NCBI GenBank assembly: GCA_021204045.1 | Contig: JAJQAA010000039.1 | Coordinates: forward strand, 40,318 to 104,317 | Direction: 5' to 3' | Length of the DNA stretch: 64,000 bases | From: Clostridiales bacterium | Lineage (GTDB): Bacteria > Bacillota > Clostridia > Lachnospirales > Lachnospiraceae | Shown: positions 1 to 8,441 of the stretch, in pieces | How the letters are laid out: the number at the start of each line of letters is the position of its first letter | Numbering within the stretch: position 1 is the first letter of the stretch | Notes under the pieces: model-generated | What the model was told of the DNA's origin: nothing | Databases searched by the model: none | What the model saw: the letters and a program-made list of their open reading frames with translations, nothing else | Made by a program: the position numbers and the translations under genes

Positions 1-396
1 GGAAAGAAACGTCATGATCAGCGCGCCGATCACGCCGCCGCAGAACGAGGAAAACATCGCCACGGACAGCGCCAGCCCCACCTGGCCCTTCTGGCACATC
101 GGATAACCGTCAATCAGCGTCGCCGCCGCGGACGGTGTGCCCGGCGCGTGAATCAGAATCGCGGAGATCGAACCGCCGTACATACCGCCGCAGTAGATAC
201 CCAGCAGCAGGCCGACCGACGGGATCAGATCCATACCAAAGGAAAACGGAATCAGCAGCGCCACACCCATCGTCGCCGTCATGCCCGGAATCGCCCCGAG
301 CAGCACGCCGCCGGCCGCGCCGAGCAGCGTCATCAGCAGCACCTGCGGATTCGCGAATACCTGCAAATAGCTTGTTATCAATAATCCCCAATCCAT
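1..396 (-). CDS. tctA: Tripartite tricarboxylate transporter permease TctA, large membrane subunit (partial at left edge)
   Basis: This is the N-terminal 132 codons of the large permease of a TTT-family transporter; the rest lies beyond position 1. The start is the ATG at 394-396 (MDWGLLITSYLQV), 16 bases after the tctB stop. The reading frame shows a hydrophobic N-terminus, then the glycine-rich signature GAIPGMTATMGVALLIP at about residues 35-51 and a second block GIYCGGMYGGSISAIL at about residues 67-82, followed by HAPGTPSAAATLIDGYP. These are hallmark motifs of TctA. With TctB and TctC it forms a binding-protein-dependent secondary importer of carboxylates. The substrate cannot be read from sequence. 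Confidence 0.93.
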   Translation of the reverse strand, partial: MDWGLLITSYLQVFANPQVLLMTLLGAAGGVLLGAIPGMTATMGVALLIPFSFGMDLIPSVGLLLGIYCGGMYGGSISAILIHAPGTPSAAATLIDGYPMCQKGQVGLALSVAMFSSFCGGVIGALIMTFLS

Positions 397-412
397 ATAA
401 GAGCCTCCCTTC

Positions 413-940
413 CTATATCATATTGAGAAGGTCGCGCAAAAACGTCAGCGGCCCCATCGGAATATTTACCGTCAGTATCTTAAAGAAGATCAGCCACATG
501 CCAAGCGGCACAAGGATGGATACCAGAACCATCTGTTTTAACTCGCGTTTGCCGATCATGTACATGATAATTGCACAGATGATCGCCGCGCAGATCACAT
601 AACCCAGCGTTTTAAACAGAGCCGTAAACAGAATGCAGAGAACAATAACGACCAGCGCCGCCTGCACACCCTTGTCCTTGAAGACGTTGATGCTCTCCGC
701 CGGCTCCGCGGCCGGATCGCCCTCTTTCATCGTCGACAGCTGGACGATCGCCTGGATCAGCAGTACCACCGAGAAGAACAGCAGGCCGATGATCATCACG
801 CGCGGGAATGTCGACGGCTGCACGTAGAAATCGTTTACCGTCTGGAAATTCCCGGTCTGTATCCAGGCCCAGGCGCAGAGGATGATAAAAATGATGGCGG
901 AAACCAGATTGGAGAAGGCCTTTGTTCCGGTTTTCTTCAT
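413..940 (-). CDS. tctB: Tripartite tricarboxylate transporter small membrane subunit TctB
   Basis: This 175-residue protein has about five hydrophobic segments (roughly residues 10-28, 47-68, 93-112, 113-130 and 136-155), the size and layout of the poorly conserved small TTT subunit. A GAAAGGAG ribosome binding site precedes the ATG. It sits between tctC and tctA in the usual C-B-A order. The assignment rests on membrane topology plus operon position more than on sequence motifs. Confidence 0.88.
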   Translation of the reverse strand: MKKTGTKAFSNLVSAIIFIILCAWAWIQTGNFQTVNDFYVQPSTFPRVMIIGLLFFSVVLLIQAIVQLSTMKEGDPAAEPAESINVFKDKGVQAALVVIVLCILFTALFKTLGYVICAAIICAIIMYMIGKRELKQMVLVSILVPLGMWLIFFKILTVNIPMGPLTFLRDLLNMI

Positions 941-957
941 ACGAACACTCCTTTCAC

Positions 958-988
958 AAAAGGTGGGCAGGCAAAACGCCTGCCCATC
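958..988 (-). terminator. Hairpin between tctC and tctB (likely attenuator)
   Basis: On the minus strand TGGGCAGGC and GCCTGCCCA form a 9-bp stem with a 5-base loop, followed by CCTTTTG. It lies between the binding-protein gene and the membrane genes. Partial termination or a 3' stabilising hairpin here would give more binding protein than permease, a common arrangement in binding-protein-dependent transporters. The weak T-run argues for leaky termination. Confidence 0.55.
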
Positions 989-1029
989 CCGGAAGTCACA
1001 ATATTGAACCGTTTATCGTCTCAATATCC

Positions 1030-2016
1030 TTACAGGCCAACCGCGTCCATAGCCGCCGCGACATCCGTGGCGCTCTGCTCCAGGTACGCCGCGTAATCAG
1101 CGGAATTCAGATAAGCGATCGTCTGTCCGTTGTTGTTCATGAATTCAACAAAGTCCGCATCCTCAATCGCCGCCTTGCAGGCTTCCTCAAGCTTCGCCTT
1201 GATCTCGGCGTCTACGCCCTTAGGAAGAGCCATGCCACGCTGAGTCGCGTAGGTGATGTCAAAGCCCTGCTCCGCACAGGTCGGAACGTCCGGGAACACG
1301 CCGTTGCGCTCGCTATCCATAACGCCCAGGCAGATCAGATGGCCGGACTCGATGAAGCTGCGTGCCTCAGCCAGGGAAACCGTCACGCCCTGAATGAAAC
1401 CAGACGCCGCGTTCTGTACCGCAGTAGCCGCGCCTTCCTGATAGGTGATCATCTGGATGTCAATGCCGGTCTCCTGCATCAGATAACCGCCGGCGATGTG
1501 CCATACGGAAGCGCTGGAAGAACCGCCCATCTGTACTTCGCCCGGATGAGCCTTGCAGTAGTCAATGAAACCCGCCAGGTCGCTGATGCCGTTGGCAGCC
1601 GCCCACTCGGCATTTACCGTAACCGCTGCCGCGTCGGTATTAACACGGCAGAGCGGATCGTAATCCTCCCAGCTTAGTTCGCTGGTGCCCAGCTTCTTGT
1701 ATGTAGAAAGCTCAAATGTGATCATGCCGATCGTATAGCCGTCTGCTTCTGCGTCCGCAATCGCCTGATGGCCGATGATGCCGCCGCCGCCGGTCTGGTT
1801 GTCAACCGTGATCGTCTGGCCGAGCTGCTTGCCCATCGCCTCGGCAAAGGCACGAAGGCAGGAATCGGTGCCGCCGCCGGCCGCCCACGGGTTGATGGCC
1901 GTAATACCCTTGGTCGGATAGCTCGAAGACTTGCTGGAGCAGCCGGTCACAGCCACAGCCGCCATGACAGCTATCCCCGCAGCGACAGCGAGTTTCTTGC
2001 TAAAGATGCTTTTCAT
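1030..2016 (-). CDS. tctC: Tripartite tricarboxylate transporter substrate-binding lipoprotein TctC
   Basis: This 328-residue extracytoplasmic binding protein starts with a lipoprotein signal peptide: a lysine-rich start, a hydrophobic core and the lipobox VTGC with the acylated cysteine at residue 26. The mature part has the TctC/BugT pattern: PTKGITAINPWAAGGGTDSCLR near the N-terminus, then DNQTGGGGIIGHQAI and GGSSSASVWHIAGG. An AGGAGG site precedes the ATG. It is the first gene of tctCBA and should capture a carboxylate outside the membrane. The ligand is unknown. Confidence 0.93.
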   Translation of the reverse strand: MKSIFSKKLAVAAGIAVMAAVAVTGCSSKSSSYPTKGITAINPWAAGGGTDSCLRAFAEAMGKQLGQTITVDNQTGGGGIIGHQAIADAEADGYTIGMITFELSTYKKLGTSELSWEDYDPLCRVNTDAAAVTVNAEWAAANGISDLAGFIDYCKAHPGEVQMGGSSSASVWHIAGGYLMQETGIDIQMITYQEGAATAVQNAASGFIQGVTVSLAEARSFIESGHLICLGVMDSERNGVFPDVPTCAEQGFDITYATQRGMALPKGVDAEIKAKLEEACKAAIEDADFVEFMNNNGQTIAYLNSADYAAYLEQSATDVAAAMDAVGL

Positions 2017-2094
2017 AAAAATCCCTCCTGAAATTTGGTTGGAATCGCCAGAAACAAACGGTATTTATTATTTCTGAACAATTTTTTCACGTTA

Positions 2095-2122
2095 ATTATA
2101 TCACATCTGTCATTTTTTACAA
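2095..2122 (-). promoter_or_regulatory. Sigma-A type promoter of tctCBA
   Basis: On the minus strand TTGTAA (2117-2122) and a perfect TATAAT (2095-2100) are separated by 16 bp. The site lies about 80 bases upstream of the tctC start and nothing else is encoded between them. Called by eye from consensus match only. Confidence 0.5.
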
Positions 2123-2183
2123 TGATTTCTTACAAAGAAATTACGAAAAAATAAATCTCGGATAAAATTTCCACAATTTCAGC

Positions 2184-2231
2184 AAAAAAAGAAAGGGCTT
2201 CCCTGCCTTTCCATTTTCGGCACGGAAGCCC
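2184..2231 (-). terminator. Rho-independent terminator of glyA
   Basis: Reading the minus strand just after the glyA stop, GGGCTTCC pairs with GGAAGCCC (arms 2224-2231 and 2195-2202), followed by TTTCTTTTTTT. This is a classical intrinsic terminator that separates glyA from tctC. Confidence 0.85.
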
Positions 2232-2240
2232 CTTCACCAA

Positions 2241-3488
2241 TCAGCGATAAATCGGATAGCGGTCGCAGAGTTTGGTGACCTCTCCACGGATATAATCTGC
2301 ACTGCCCTCAAAGTCCGTCGCCGCCAGCCAGATACACTCGGCAACCTTGGCCATATCCGCCTCCACAAGACCACGGGAAGTGACCGCCGGGGTACCGATA
2401 CGAACACCGGAGGTGACAAACGGGCTGCGCGGGTCATTCGGAACGGTATTCTTATTCAGTGTAATGTAAACCTCGTCACAACGGTTCTGCAGTTCCTTGC
2501 CGGAAACTTCCATGCCACGCAGATCAACCAGCATCAGATGGTTGTCCGTGCCGCCGGTAAGGATCTGAAAACCCTGTTTCTGCAGCTCAGACGCCAGCGC
2601 AGCAGCATTTTTCTTTACCTGCAACTGATATTCCTTAAACTCCGGCTTCAGCGCCTCTCCGAAGCACACGGCCTTCGCCGCGATGACATGCTCCAGCGGG
2701 CCGCCCTGCGTACCCGGGAACACCGCCTTGTTGAAATTGAACTTGTCCGCTGCCTCCTGGTTGGCCAGAATCAGGCCGCCTCTCGGTCCGCGCAGCGTCT
2801 TGTGCGTCGTCGTGGTCACCACATGCGCATAAGGGATCGGGCTCGGATGCAGACCGGCCGCCACAAGACCGGCGATGTGCGCCATATCCACCATCAGGTA
2901 AGCACCCACCTTGTCCGCGACCTCACGAAAACGCTTGAAATCGATCTCCCGCGCGTAAGCGCTGGCGCCGGCCACAATCAGCTTCGGCTTCGACTCGACC
3001 GCAATGCGCTCAAGCTCATCATAATCAATATAGCCCTCGTCATTAACACCGTAAGGAACAATATTGAAATAGCGGCCGGAGAAATTCACCGGGCTTCCAT
3101 GGGTCAGATGGCCGCCATGGTTTAAGTTCATCCCCATCACCGTGTCGCCATGCTCAAGCATCGCCAGAAATACCGCCATATTCGCCTGTGCACCGGAATG
3201 CGGCTGTACGTTGGCGTAATCACAGCCAAACAGCTTTTTGGCACGCTCAATCGCGATTGTCTCCACAACATCGATGTATTCGCAGCCGCCGTAATAACGC
3301 TTGCCGGAATACCCTTCCGCGTATTTATTGGTCAGTACGGTACCCATCGCCATCATCACCGGCTCGGACACGATATTCTCGGAAGCGATCAGCTCCAGAT
3401 TGCGTCGCTGACGCGCTGCCTCATCCTCGATCGCCCGACCCACTTCCGGATCGTAATCCGAAATAAATTTCATGACTTCATTAACCAT
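2241..3488 (-). CDS. glyA: Serine hydroxymethyltransferase
   Basis: This 415-residue cytosolic PLP enzyme interconverts serine plus tetrahydrofolate with glycine plus 5,10-methylene-THF. It shows the family signature [12 protein letters not shown] near residue 33, the PLP-lysine region [16 protein letters not shown] near residue 225, and the C-terminal [19 protein letters not shown]. Length is normal for bacterial GlyA. An AAGGAG site precedes the ATG. It is a single-gene unit with its own promoter and terminator. Confidence 0.97.
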   Translation of the reverse strand: MVNEVMKFISDYDPEVGRAIEDEAARQRRNLELIASENIVSEPVMMAMGTVLTNKYAEGYSGKRYYGGCEYIDVVETIAIERAKKLFGCDYANVQPHSGAQANMAVFLAMLEHGDTVMGMNLNHGGHLTHGSPVNFSGRYFNIVPYGVNDEGYIDYDELERIAVESKPKLIVAGASAYAREIDFKRFREVADKVGAYLMVDMAHIAGLVAAGLHPSPIPYAHVVTTTTHKTLRGPRGGLILANQEAADKFNFNKAVFPGTQGGPLEHVIAAKAVCFGEALKPEFKEYQLQVKKNAAALASELQKQGFQILTGGTDNHLMLVDLRGMEVSGKELQNRCDEVYITLNKNTVPNDPRSPFVTSGVRIGTPAVTSRGLVEADMAKVAECIWLAATDFEGSADYIRGEVTKLCDRYPIYR

Positions 3489-3565
3489 CGCTCTGCTCCT
3501 TCTTAAGTGTTGTATACATATATAAATCTCCTGTCACCGCGACACAAAGCCCGTGAACAGAAGCT

Positions 3566-3595
3566 ATCTTACCATAAGCCTTTCTGCCGTGTCAA
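3566..3595 (-). promoter_or_regulatory. Promoter of glyA with extended -10
   Basis: On the minus strand a perfect TTGACA (3590-3595) is followed after 18 bp by TAAGAT (3566-3571), which is preceded by TGG, an extended -10 signature. It is about 80 bases upstream of the glyA ATG. No known riboswitch was recognised in the short leader. Confidence 0.55.
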
Positions 3596-3609
3596 GCGCG
3601 CAACTACGC

Positions 3610-3672
3610 CTTATCCGTTCAGCCCTTATCCATTCACTTGCCATATCCATTCAGCGAACCATCTCCGCTCAG
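3610..3672. repeat. Four degenerate short tandem repeats between comF and glyA promoter
   Basis: Four related units resembling CTTATCCATTCAG begin at 3610, 3625, 3642 and 3660 on the plus strand, spaced 15, 17 and 18 bases. They fill the gap between the glyA promoter and the comF stop. The function is unknown; they may simply be a decaying minisatellite. Confidence 0.4.
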
Positions 3673-3690
3673 CACCACGTACATGCCTGC

Positions 3691-4419
3691 TCATCGCTCG
3701 TACCCGATACACACCGAAAGCACATAAACGCGCCGCACGCCCGCCTGCTTTAGCACACGGCAACAGGCCTCCATCGTACTCCCGGTGGTATAAATGTCGT
3801 CCACCAGGATCACACTCTCCGGCACAGGAGTTTTCCGGCGAGGATCCATCGCGAAAGCCTGCTGTAAATTGCGCAGACGCTCTCCGGCCCCCAGATCGCG
3901 CTGCGGCAGCGTCTTCTTTTTGCGGATCAGCAGCCGTGTATCCAGCGGGATCCGCCAGCAGCGACTAAGACGCGCCGCCAGCTCTTCGGCCTGATTGTAG
4001 CCGCGCGTCCGCCGACGGGAACGGTGCAGCGGCACCGGAACGAGCGCATCCGCGCACAGCCCGGCTGCCTTCGCGCCAAAGCGGCGGTCAATCGCCGCCG
4101 CGTAAAAATCAAGATATTCTCTGCGGTTTTTATATTTAATTGCCGCCATCGAATGCCGCGCCGTCTCATTGTACTTAATCAGCGCCATGCCGCCGTCAAA
4201 ACTCCGCCCGCGGCGTCTGCAGTCGATACAATATTCCGCAGACTTATCAAGCATCTCGCGGCCGCATTTTTTGCAGACCGGCTGACGCACCACATCGAGT
4301 TTTCCCGCACAGCCGGGACAGATCAGCCCGCCGCGCGGCGCGACAATCTCACCGCAGACCGGACAGCGCCGCGGAAACAGGACGTCGCACAGCGTCTCAC
4401 ACAGCCCATCCAGGCACAC
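3691..4419 (-). CDS. comF: ComF-family protein with double zinc ribbon and phosphoribosyltransferase domain
   Basis: This 242-residue ComFC-like protein has two N-terminal zinc ribbons (CPVCG with CPGC, then CKKCG with CIDC) followed by a type I phosphoribosyltransferase fold. The PRPP-binding loop VILVDDIYTTGST is near residues 203-215 and an ALVPVPLHRSRRRTRGYNQA segment marks the family. ComF proteins assist DNA uptake in competent bacteria, although many non-competent species keep them. The start called is a GTG; upstream codons stay open without a better start. It follows recD2 by 38 bases in the same direction, so both may belong to one DNA-processing operon. Confidence 0.88.
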   Translation of the reverse strand: MCLDGLCETLCDVLFPRRCPVCGEIVAPRGGLICPGCAGKLDVVRQPVCKKCGREMLDKSAEYCIDCRRRGRSFDGGMALIKYNETARHSMAAIKYKNRREYLDFYAAAIDRRFGAKAAGLCADALVPVPLHRSRRRTRGYNQAEELAARLSRCWRIPLDTRLLIRKKKTLPQRDLGAGERLRNLQQAFAMDPRRKTPVPESVILVDDIYTTGSTMEACCRVLKQAGVRRVYVLSVCIGYER

Positions 4420-4457
4420 GCCAAAGCGTTCAAAAAACGCATTCTGAATCCGATATC

Positions 4458-6683
4458 TTATGAAAGTATTCGCTCCTCTCCCAATTCACGGAGACGGTCA
4501 CACAGCCCCGTGTAGCGGCGCTGCTCCGTCTCGTTCTCCACCATCGCCTGGAACACTTCCGGCTGGCCGACCAGGCAGACGCACTGTCGGGCGCGCGTGA
4601 CCGCCGTGTAGATCAGGTTGCGTGTCATCAGCAGTCGCGGACCCGGATAAACCGGAATCACCACGGCCGGATATTCGCTCCCCTGCGATTTGTGGATCGT
4701 AATCGCGTAAGCCAGCTCCAGCTCCTCCAGCTGATTGAATGCGTAATCAACCATCCGCCCCTCGTCAAATTCCACGGTGAGCTCCTCGGCAAAGCTGTTG
4801 ATCGCGCGGATCACACCAATATCGCCGTTGAACACACCCAGGCCGCTCTCCACGGCAATGCCGTGCAGACCGCGAATCTCCCAGGTGATCTGATAATTGT
4901 TGCGGATCTGCATGACCTTATCGCCCACACGGTATGTCACATCTCCGACTTTTTTCTCCGCCAGCTGCGGTGACGGCGGATTGAAAGATTCCTGCAGGAT
5001 CGCGTTGAGCCGCTCCACGCCCAACGCACCGCGGCGCATCGGCGTCATCACCTGAATCTCCGAACGGTCCGCGTTCACATAACCAGGCAGTTTTTCTCTC
5101 ACCAGCGTGATCATCGTGCGGACGATCTCATCCGGCTGCCGGCACCGGATAAACAGAAAATCCCGGCTGCGCTTTCCCAGGGGAATCGGCGCACCATCGT
5201 TGATCAGATGTGCGTTGACAATGATGTCGCTCTCCGCCGCCTGACGAAAAATCCGTGTCAGACGCACGACCGGGAAACATTCCGAAGCAATCATATCACG
5301 CAGCACATTGCCCGCTCCCACGCTCGGAAGCTGGTTCACGTCGCCGACCAGGATCAGACGGCTCCCCGGGTTCACCGCCCGCAGCAGCGCGTGCATCAGC
5401 GGAAGGTCAACCATCGACGTCTCATCGATAATGATCGCGTCCACATCCAGCGGATTTTCCTCATTGCGCTCAAAACGCATCGTGGAGTTGTCCCCATCCT
5501 CCGTCGGCGCGCCGTAAGGCTCAAGCAGCCGGTGAATCGTGCGCGCCTCGCATCCGGTCGCCTCCGTCATCCGCTTCGCGGCCCGCCCGGTCGGAGCTGC
5601 CAGCAGAATTTCCATCTCTTCCCGCTCAAAATAGCGGATGATCATATTGATCGTCGTCGTCTTTCCCGTCCCGGGACCACCGGTGATAATCAGCAGGCCG
5701 CTGTTCACCGCCGCCGCGGCCGCTTCGATCTGCAGCTCATCCGGCTCAATCTCCTCCTCCCGGCAGATTTCCATGAGTTTCTCCCGGATACGCTCCGGAT
5801 CCTCGCTGCCGCGCAAATTCAGATCGTGCAGCATCCGCGCCGTATTTAATTCCATATAATAATACTGCGCCGCGTAGACTGCGTCGCCCTTGACAACGAT
5901 CCGCTTTTCCATCTGCAAATCGACAAGATGCTTTTCCATCACCTCCGCGTCTACCTGCAGAAGCTGCGAGGCCACGTTAAGCAGCTCCTCCCGCGGCAGA
6001 TAGGTATGTCCCCCTGCCACGGACTGCAGCAGGCAGTAAAAGAGACCGCTGCGGATACGGTAGTCCGAATCCGTAAAGATGCCGACACGGCGGGCGATCT
6101 CATCCGCCATCTTAAAGCCCACTCCGCGAATATCATCCGCCAGGCGGTAGGGATTCTCGCGGATAATGCCGTACAGCTGCGGCCCGTATTCGCGGTATAT
6201 TTTCAGCGCCAGGTTCATCGAAATGCCATAGTCCTGCAAAAACATCATCGCCTGGCGCAATTCTTTCTTTTCCTCCATCTGCTCCGCGACCGACATCGCC
6301 ATCTTTTCGCTGATGCCCTTGACCTCCGCCAACCGCTCCGGCTCTTCCTCAATGATACGGAACGTATCCGCATGAAAACGGCGCACGATTCGCGCTGCCA
6401 GCGCCGTACCGACGCCGCGGATCGCCCCGGAACCGAGATAACGCTCCATTGCGGTTTCATCCTGCGGCACCTTCAGTTCATAATGCTCCACCTGAATCTG
6501 CTCGCCGTACATCGGATGCTCCACCGTCCGCCCGGAAGCTTCGATAAAATCGCCCTCGCTGATGTAAGGAAAGCTGCCGACCAGTACATAATCCTCATCC
6601 CCGGCGGTCACCGCGAGGATGGAGTAGCCGTTCTCGTCATTGCGATATTTAATTTTTTCCACATACCCGCTGACTGTCGCCAT
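4458..6683 (-). CDS. recD2: RecD2-type ATP-dependent DNA helicase
   Basis: This 741-residue superfamily 1 helicase has the RecD2 arrangement: an N-terminal OB-like region (VSGYVEKIKYRN), helix-hairpin-helix segments (YLGSGAIRGVGTALAARIV; NPYRLADDIRGVGFKMAD), then the helicase core with Walker A GGPGTGKTTT near residue 340, the DEAD-type box IIIDETSMVD, and motif VI AYAITIHKSQGSEYPAVV followed by YTAVTRARQ. RecD2 acts without RecBC in Gram-positive bacteria, in DNA repair and replication. A GGAGG site precedes the ATG. It is transcribed towards comF. Confidence 0.95.
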   Translation of the reverse strand: MATVSGYVEKIKYRNDENGYSILAVTAGDEDYVLVGSFPYISEGDFIEASGRTVEHPMYGEQIQVEHYELKVPQDETAMERYLGSGAIRGVGTALAARIVRRFHADTFRIIEEEPERLAEVKGISEKMAMSVAEQMEEKKELRQAMMFLQDYGISMNLALKIYREYGPQLYGIIRENPYRLADDIRGVGFKMADEIARRVGIFTDSDYRIRSGLFYCLLQSVAGGHTYLPREELLNVASQLLQVDAEVMEKHLVDLQMEKRIVVKGDAVYAAQYYYMELNTARMLHDLNLRGSEDPERIREKLMEICREEEIEPDELQIEAAAAAVNSGLLIITGGPGTGKTTTINMIIRYFEREEMEILLAAPTGRAAKRMTEATGCEARTIHRLLEPYGAPTEDGDNSTMRFERNEENPLDVDAIIIDETSMVDLPLMHALLRAVNPGSRLILVGDVNQLPSVGAGNVLRDMIASECFPVVRLTRIFRQAAESDIIVNAHLINDGAPIPLGKRSRDFLFIRCRQPDEIVRTMITLVREKLPGYVNADRSEIQVMTPMRRGALGVERLNAILQESFNPPSPQLAEKKVGDVTYRVGDKVMQIRNNYQITWEIRGLHGIAVESGLGVFNGDIGVIRAINSFAEELTVEFDEGRMVDYAFNQLEELELAYAITIHKSQGSEYPAVVIPVYPGPRLLMTRNLIYTAVTRARQCVCLVGQPEVFQAMVENETEQRRYTGLCDRLRELGEERILS

Positions 6684-6784
6684 CGTTCTCCTCCGACCGA
6701 GCCGCCTGCCCGATCCGCAGCCTCTGTGAAATTACTTACCGTCCCTTTAACGCCCGCATTCAAAACCGGCTCACAAGTGCAACA

Positions 6785-6815
6785 CAGCCCCGCGCCGTCA
6801 CCGGACGCGGGGCTG
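6785..6815 (-). terminator. GC-rich hairpin after mbl
   Basis: CAGCCCCGCG (6785-6794) and CGCGGGGCTG (6806-6815) form a perfect 10-bp stem with an 11-base loop, 13 bases past the mbl stop. No clear T-run follows in either direction, so it may protect the transcript end or terminate only weakly. Confidence 0.45.
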
Positions 6816-6828
6816 CATAATCCAAAAC

Positions 6829-7836
6829 TTAAAACTCCTTTGGTTTGCTCTCTCCGCCGTGCTGATATTCAATAAAACGTCCCGTCCCGATCGCAACCGC
6901 GGTAAGCGGATCCTCGGCAACCATCGTCGTAATGCCGCTCTTCTCCTCGATCAGCTGGTCAAGACCATTGAGCAGGGAACCGCCACCCGTCATCACGATA
7001 CCGCGGTCAAAAATATCCGCGGCCAGCTCCGGCGGTGTGCGCTCCAGAACATTGTGAACCGCGTCAACGATCTGCATCGCCGGCTCCTTGAGCGCGTCCA
7101 ACGTCTCGTCCGAGGTAACGACGATCGTCTTCGGCAGGCCGGTCACCAGATTGCGGCCGCGCACCTCCATCGTCAGCACCTCCGGACGGCGGTAAGCCGC
7201 GCCGATATTGATCTTGATCTCCTCCGCCGTGCGCTCGCCGATCAGCAGATTATGCTTCTTTCTCATATAACGAACCAGCGCCTCGTCAAAATCATCCCCG
7301 GCCACCTTGATCGAAGTGCTGACAACCGTACCGCCCAGCGAGATCACCGCAATGTCCGCGGTACCGCCTCCGATATCGACAATCATATTGCCGCAGGCCT
7401 TGGAAATATCAATGCCCGCGCCGATCGCCGCCGCCACCGGCTCCTCGATGATCGAAACCTCACGCGCGCCCGCCTGATACGTGGCGTCCTCGACGGCCTT
7501 CTTTTCCACCTCGGTCGCGCCGCTGGGAATGCAGACCGCAATGCGCGGCTTGCGCAGCGTGCGTCTTCCCACCGCTTTATTAATAAAGTATTTGAGCATT
7601 TTCTCCGTAACGGTATAATCCGAAATGACACCCTGACGCAGCGGCCGCACGGCGATGATATTGCCCGGCGTCCTTCCGATCATCAGGCGTGCTTCCTCAC
7701 CGATCGCCATGATCTTGCCGCTGTCGCGGTCGAGAGCGACCACGGACGGCTCCTTGAGCACAACGCCCTTTCCCTTGATATATACCAATATACTCGCAGT
7801 ACCTAAATCGATACCGATATCGTTGGATACCAACAT
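6829..7836 (-). CDS. mbl: MreB/Mbl-family actin-like rod-shape protein
   Basis: This bacterial actin homologue forms membrane-associated filaments that guide lateral cell-wall synthesis. It shows the actin phosphate-1 motif DIGIDLGTASILVYIKGKG at the N-terminus, PRIAVCIPSGATEVEKKAV, the phosphate-2 motif MIVDIGGGTADIAVISLGG and the adenosine motif GIVMTGGGSLLNGLD near the C-terminus. The start chosen is the ATG at 7834-7836 (MLVSNDIG), directly after a GGAGG site; an upstream in-frame ATG lacks one. That gives 335 residues, normal for the family. No mreC or mreD adjoins it, which favours Mbl or an orphan MreB over the mreBCD copy. Confidence 0.93.
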   Translation of the reverse strand: MLVSNDIGIDLGTASILVYIKGKGVVLKEPSVVALDRDSGKIMAIGEEARLMIGRTPGNIIAVRPLRQGVISDYTVTEKMLKYFINKAVGRRTLRKPRIAVCIPSGATEVEKKAVEDATYQAGAREVSIIEEPVAAAIGAGIDISKACGNMIVDIGGGTADIAVISLGGTVVSTSIKVAGDDFDEALVRYMRKKHNLLIGERTAEEIKINIGAAYRRPEVLTMEVRGRNLVTGLPKTIVVTSDETLDALKEPAMQIVDAVHNVLERTPPELAADIFDRGIVMTGGGSLLNGLDQLIEEKSGITTMVAEDPLTAVAIGTGRFIEYQHGGESKPKEF

Positions 7837-7908
7837 TCCTTTATTTCCTCCTGATAAAAACCTGTTACGGATTATTTCCTGCTTTTTCACACACATTCCC
7901 GGACGGCG

Positions 7909-7974
7909 TCTTTTTGAGCGCCCTGCGGCATCTTCTTAGGTGCCTTGCAGTGTCTTCTTGAGCGCCGCAGGGCG
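7909..7974. repeat. Three imperfect 22-nt tandem repeats in the mbl leader
   Basis: Three head-to-tail 22-base units occupy 7909-7930, 7931-7952 and 7953-7974. Each begins TCTTCTT or TCTTTTT and continues with a variant of GAGCGCC or AGGTGCC then GCAG. The third unit also begins an inverted repeat (7954-7983) whose arms CTTCTTGAGCGCC and GGCGCTCAAGAAG flank GCAG. They lie between the proposed mbl promoter and the mbl start, on the transcribed side. Confidence 0.7.
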
Positions 7975-8004
7975 CTCAAGAAGCTTCGGAAATCCTTCCG
8001 ATGT

Positions 8005-8065
8005 GGAACCAGAGACAGGCAGCTGTTTTCAAGCGAGCTTGAAACAGCTGCCTGTCTCTGGTTCC
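8005..8065. repeat. Long near-perfect inverted repeat in the mbl leader
   Basis: The left arm starts GGAACCAGAGACAGGCAGCT (8005) and the right arm ends with its exact complement at 8065. The arms pair for about 24 bp, then a one-base bulge and a further 5 bp (CAAGC/GCTTG). No T-run follows on either strand, so it is not a standard terminator. It lies inside the predicted mbl leader transcript and would form a very stable stem there. Confidence 0.75.
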
Positions 8066-8091
8066 CCGCCGTCCTGGACAATTACGTTTTC

Positions 8092-8120
8092 ATTATATAC
8101 AATCAGCCCCTCTTTTTAAA
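8092..8120 (-). promoter_or_regulatory. Putative mbl promoter
   Basis: On the minus strand TTTAAA (8115-8120) is separated by 17 bp from a perfect TATAAT (8092-8097). A transcript from here would carry roughly 250 bases of leader before the mbl start, including the long inverted repeat and the 22-nt repeats. The -35 match is only moderate. Confidence 0.45.
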
Positions 8121-8204
8121 GGGTTTTTTTATTTTTTATTTTGTTTATTATTTTTTTATTACGGAGACACATTTCCGACACAATTGTTTTTTATACTGTA
8201 GTTA

Positions 8205-8366
8205 CATCATTCGAGAGAGTGATGGGGCCTTAATTTCAAGCGATGACTTGAAATGATAAAGCTTTTTCATACTCATACCGGATGACCGCAAGGTCATCCG
8301 GCCCCCCTAAACCATTTTCTTTTAGTTGTATACCTACCATTCCCACGTATGGTTCGCAGGCCATAC
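8205..8366. other. Gene-free stretch with a row of hairpins, unassigned
   Basis: No credible gene is seen from 8121 to 8377. The stretch holds consecutive small stems: CATCA/TGATG (8205-8224), TTTCAAG/CTTGAAA (8234-8253), CCGGATGACC/GGTCATCCGG with a GCAA tetraloop on the plus strand (8278-8301) and GTATGG/CCATAC (8347-8366). On the plus strand they run into the terminator at 8378-8412. It could be a small structured RNA or a decayed element; I recognise no named RNA family in it. Confidence 0.35.
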
Positions 8367-8377
8367 AAAAACAGACA

Positions 8378-8412
8378 GGAAAAAGCGGCGCTGCAAGGCA
8401 GCCGCTTTTTTC
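8378..8412. terminator. Bidirectional intrinsic terminator after the HD-domain gene
   Basis: AAAAGCGGC (8381-8389) pairs with GCCGCTTTT (8401-8409), with T-runs on both strands. On the minus strand it lies about 30 bases past the stop of the HD-domain gene. On the plus strand it would end any transcript from the hairpin-rich stretch before it. Confidence 0.8.
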
Positions 8413-8441
8413 GTGCGTCAATTTTCGTGTGTCATAGCGTA

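Noticed and set aside
5928..7806. Long plus-strand open frames (about 315 residues each) over recD2 and mbl
   Set aside because: They are antisense to well-supported genes, are rich in His, Arg and Leu as expected for mirror frames, and have no family motifs.
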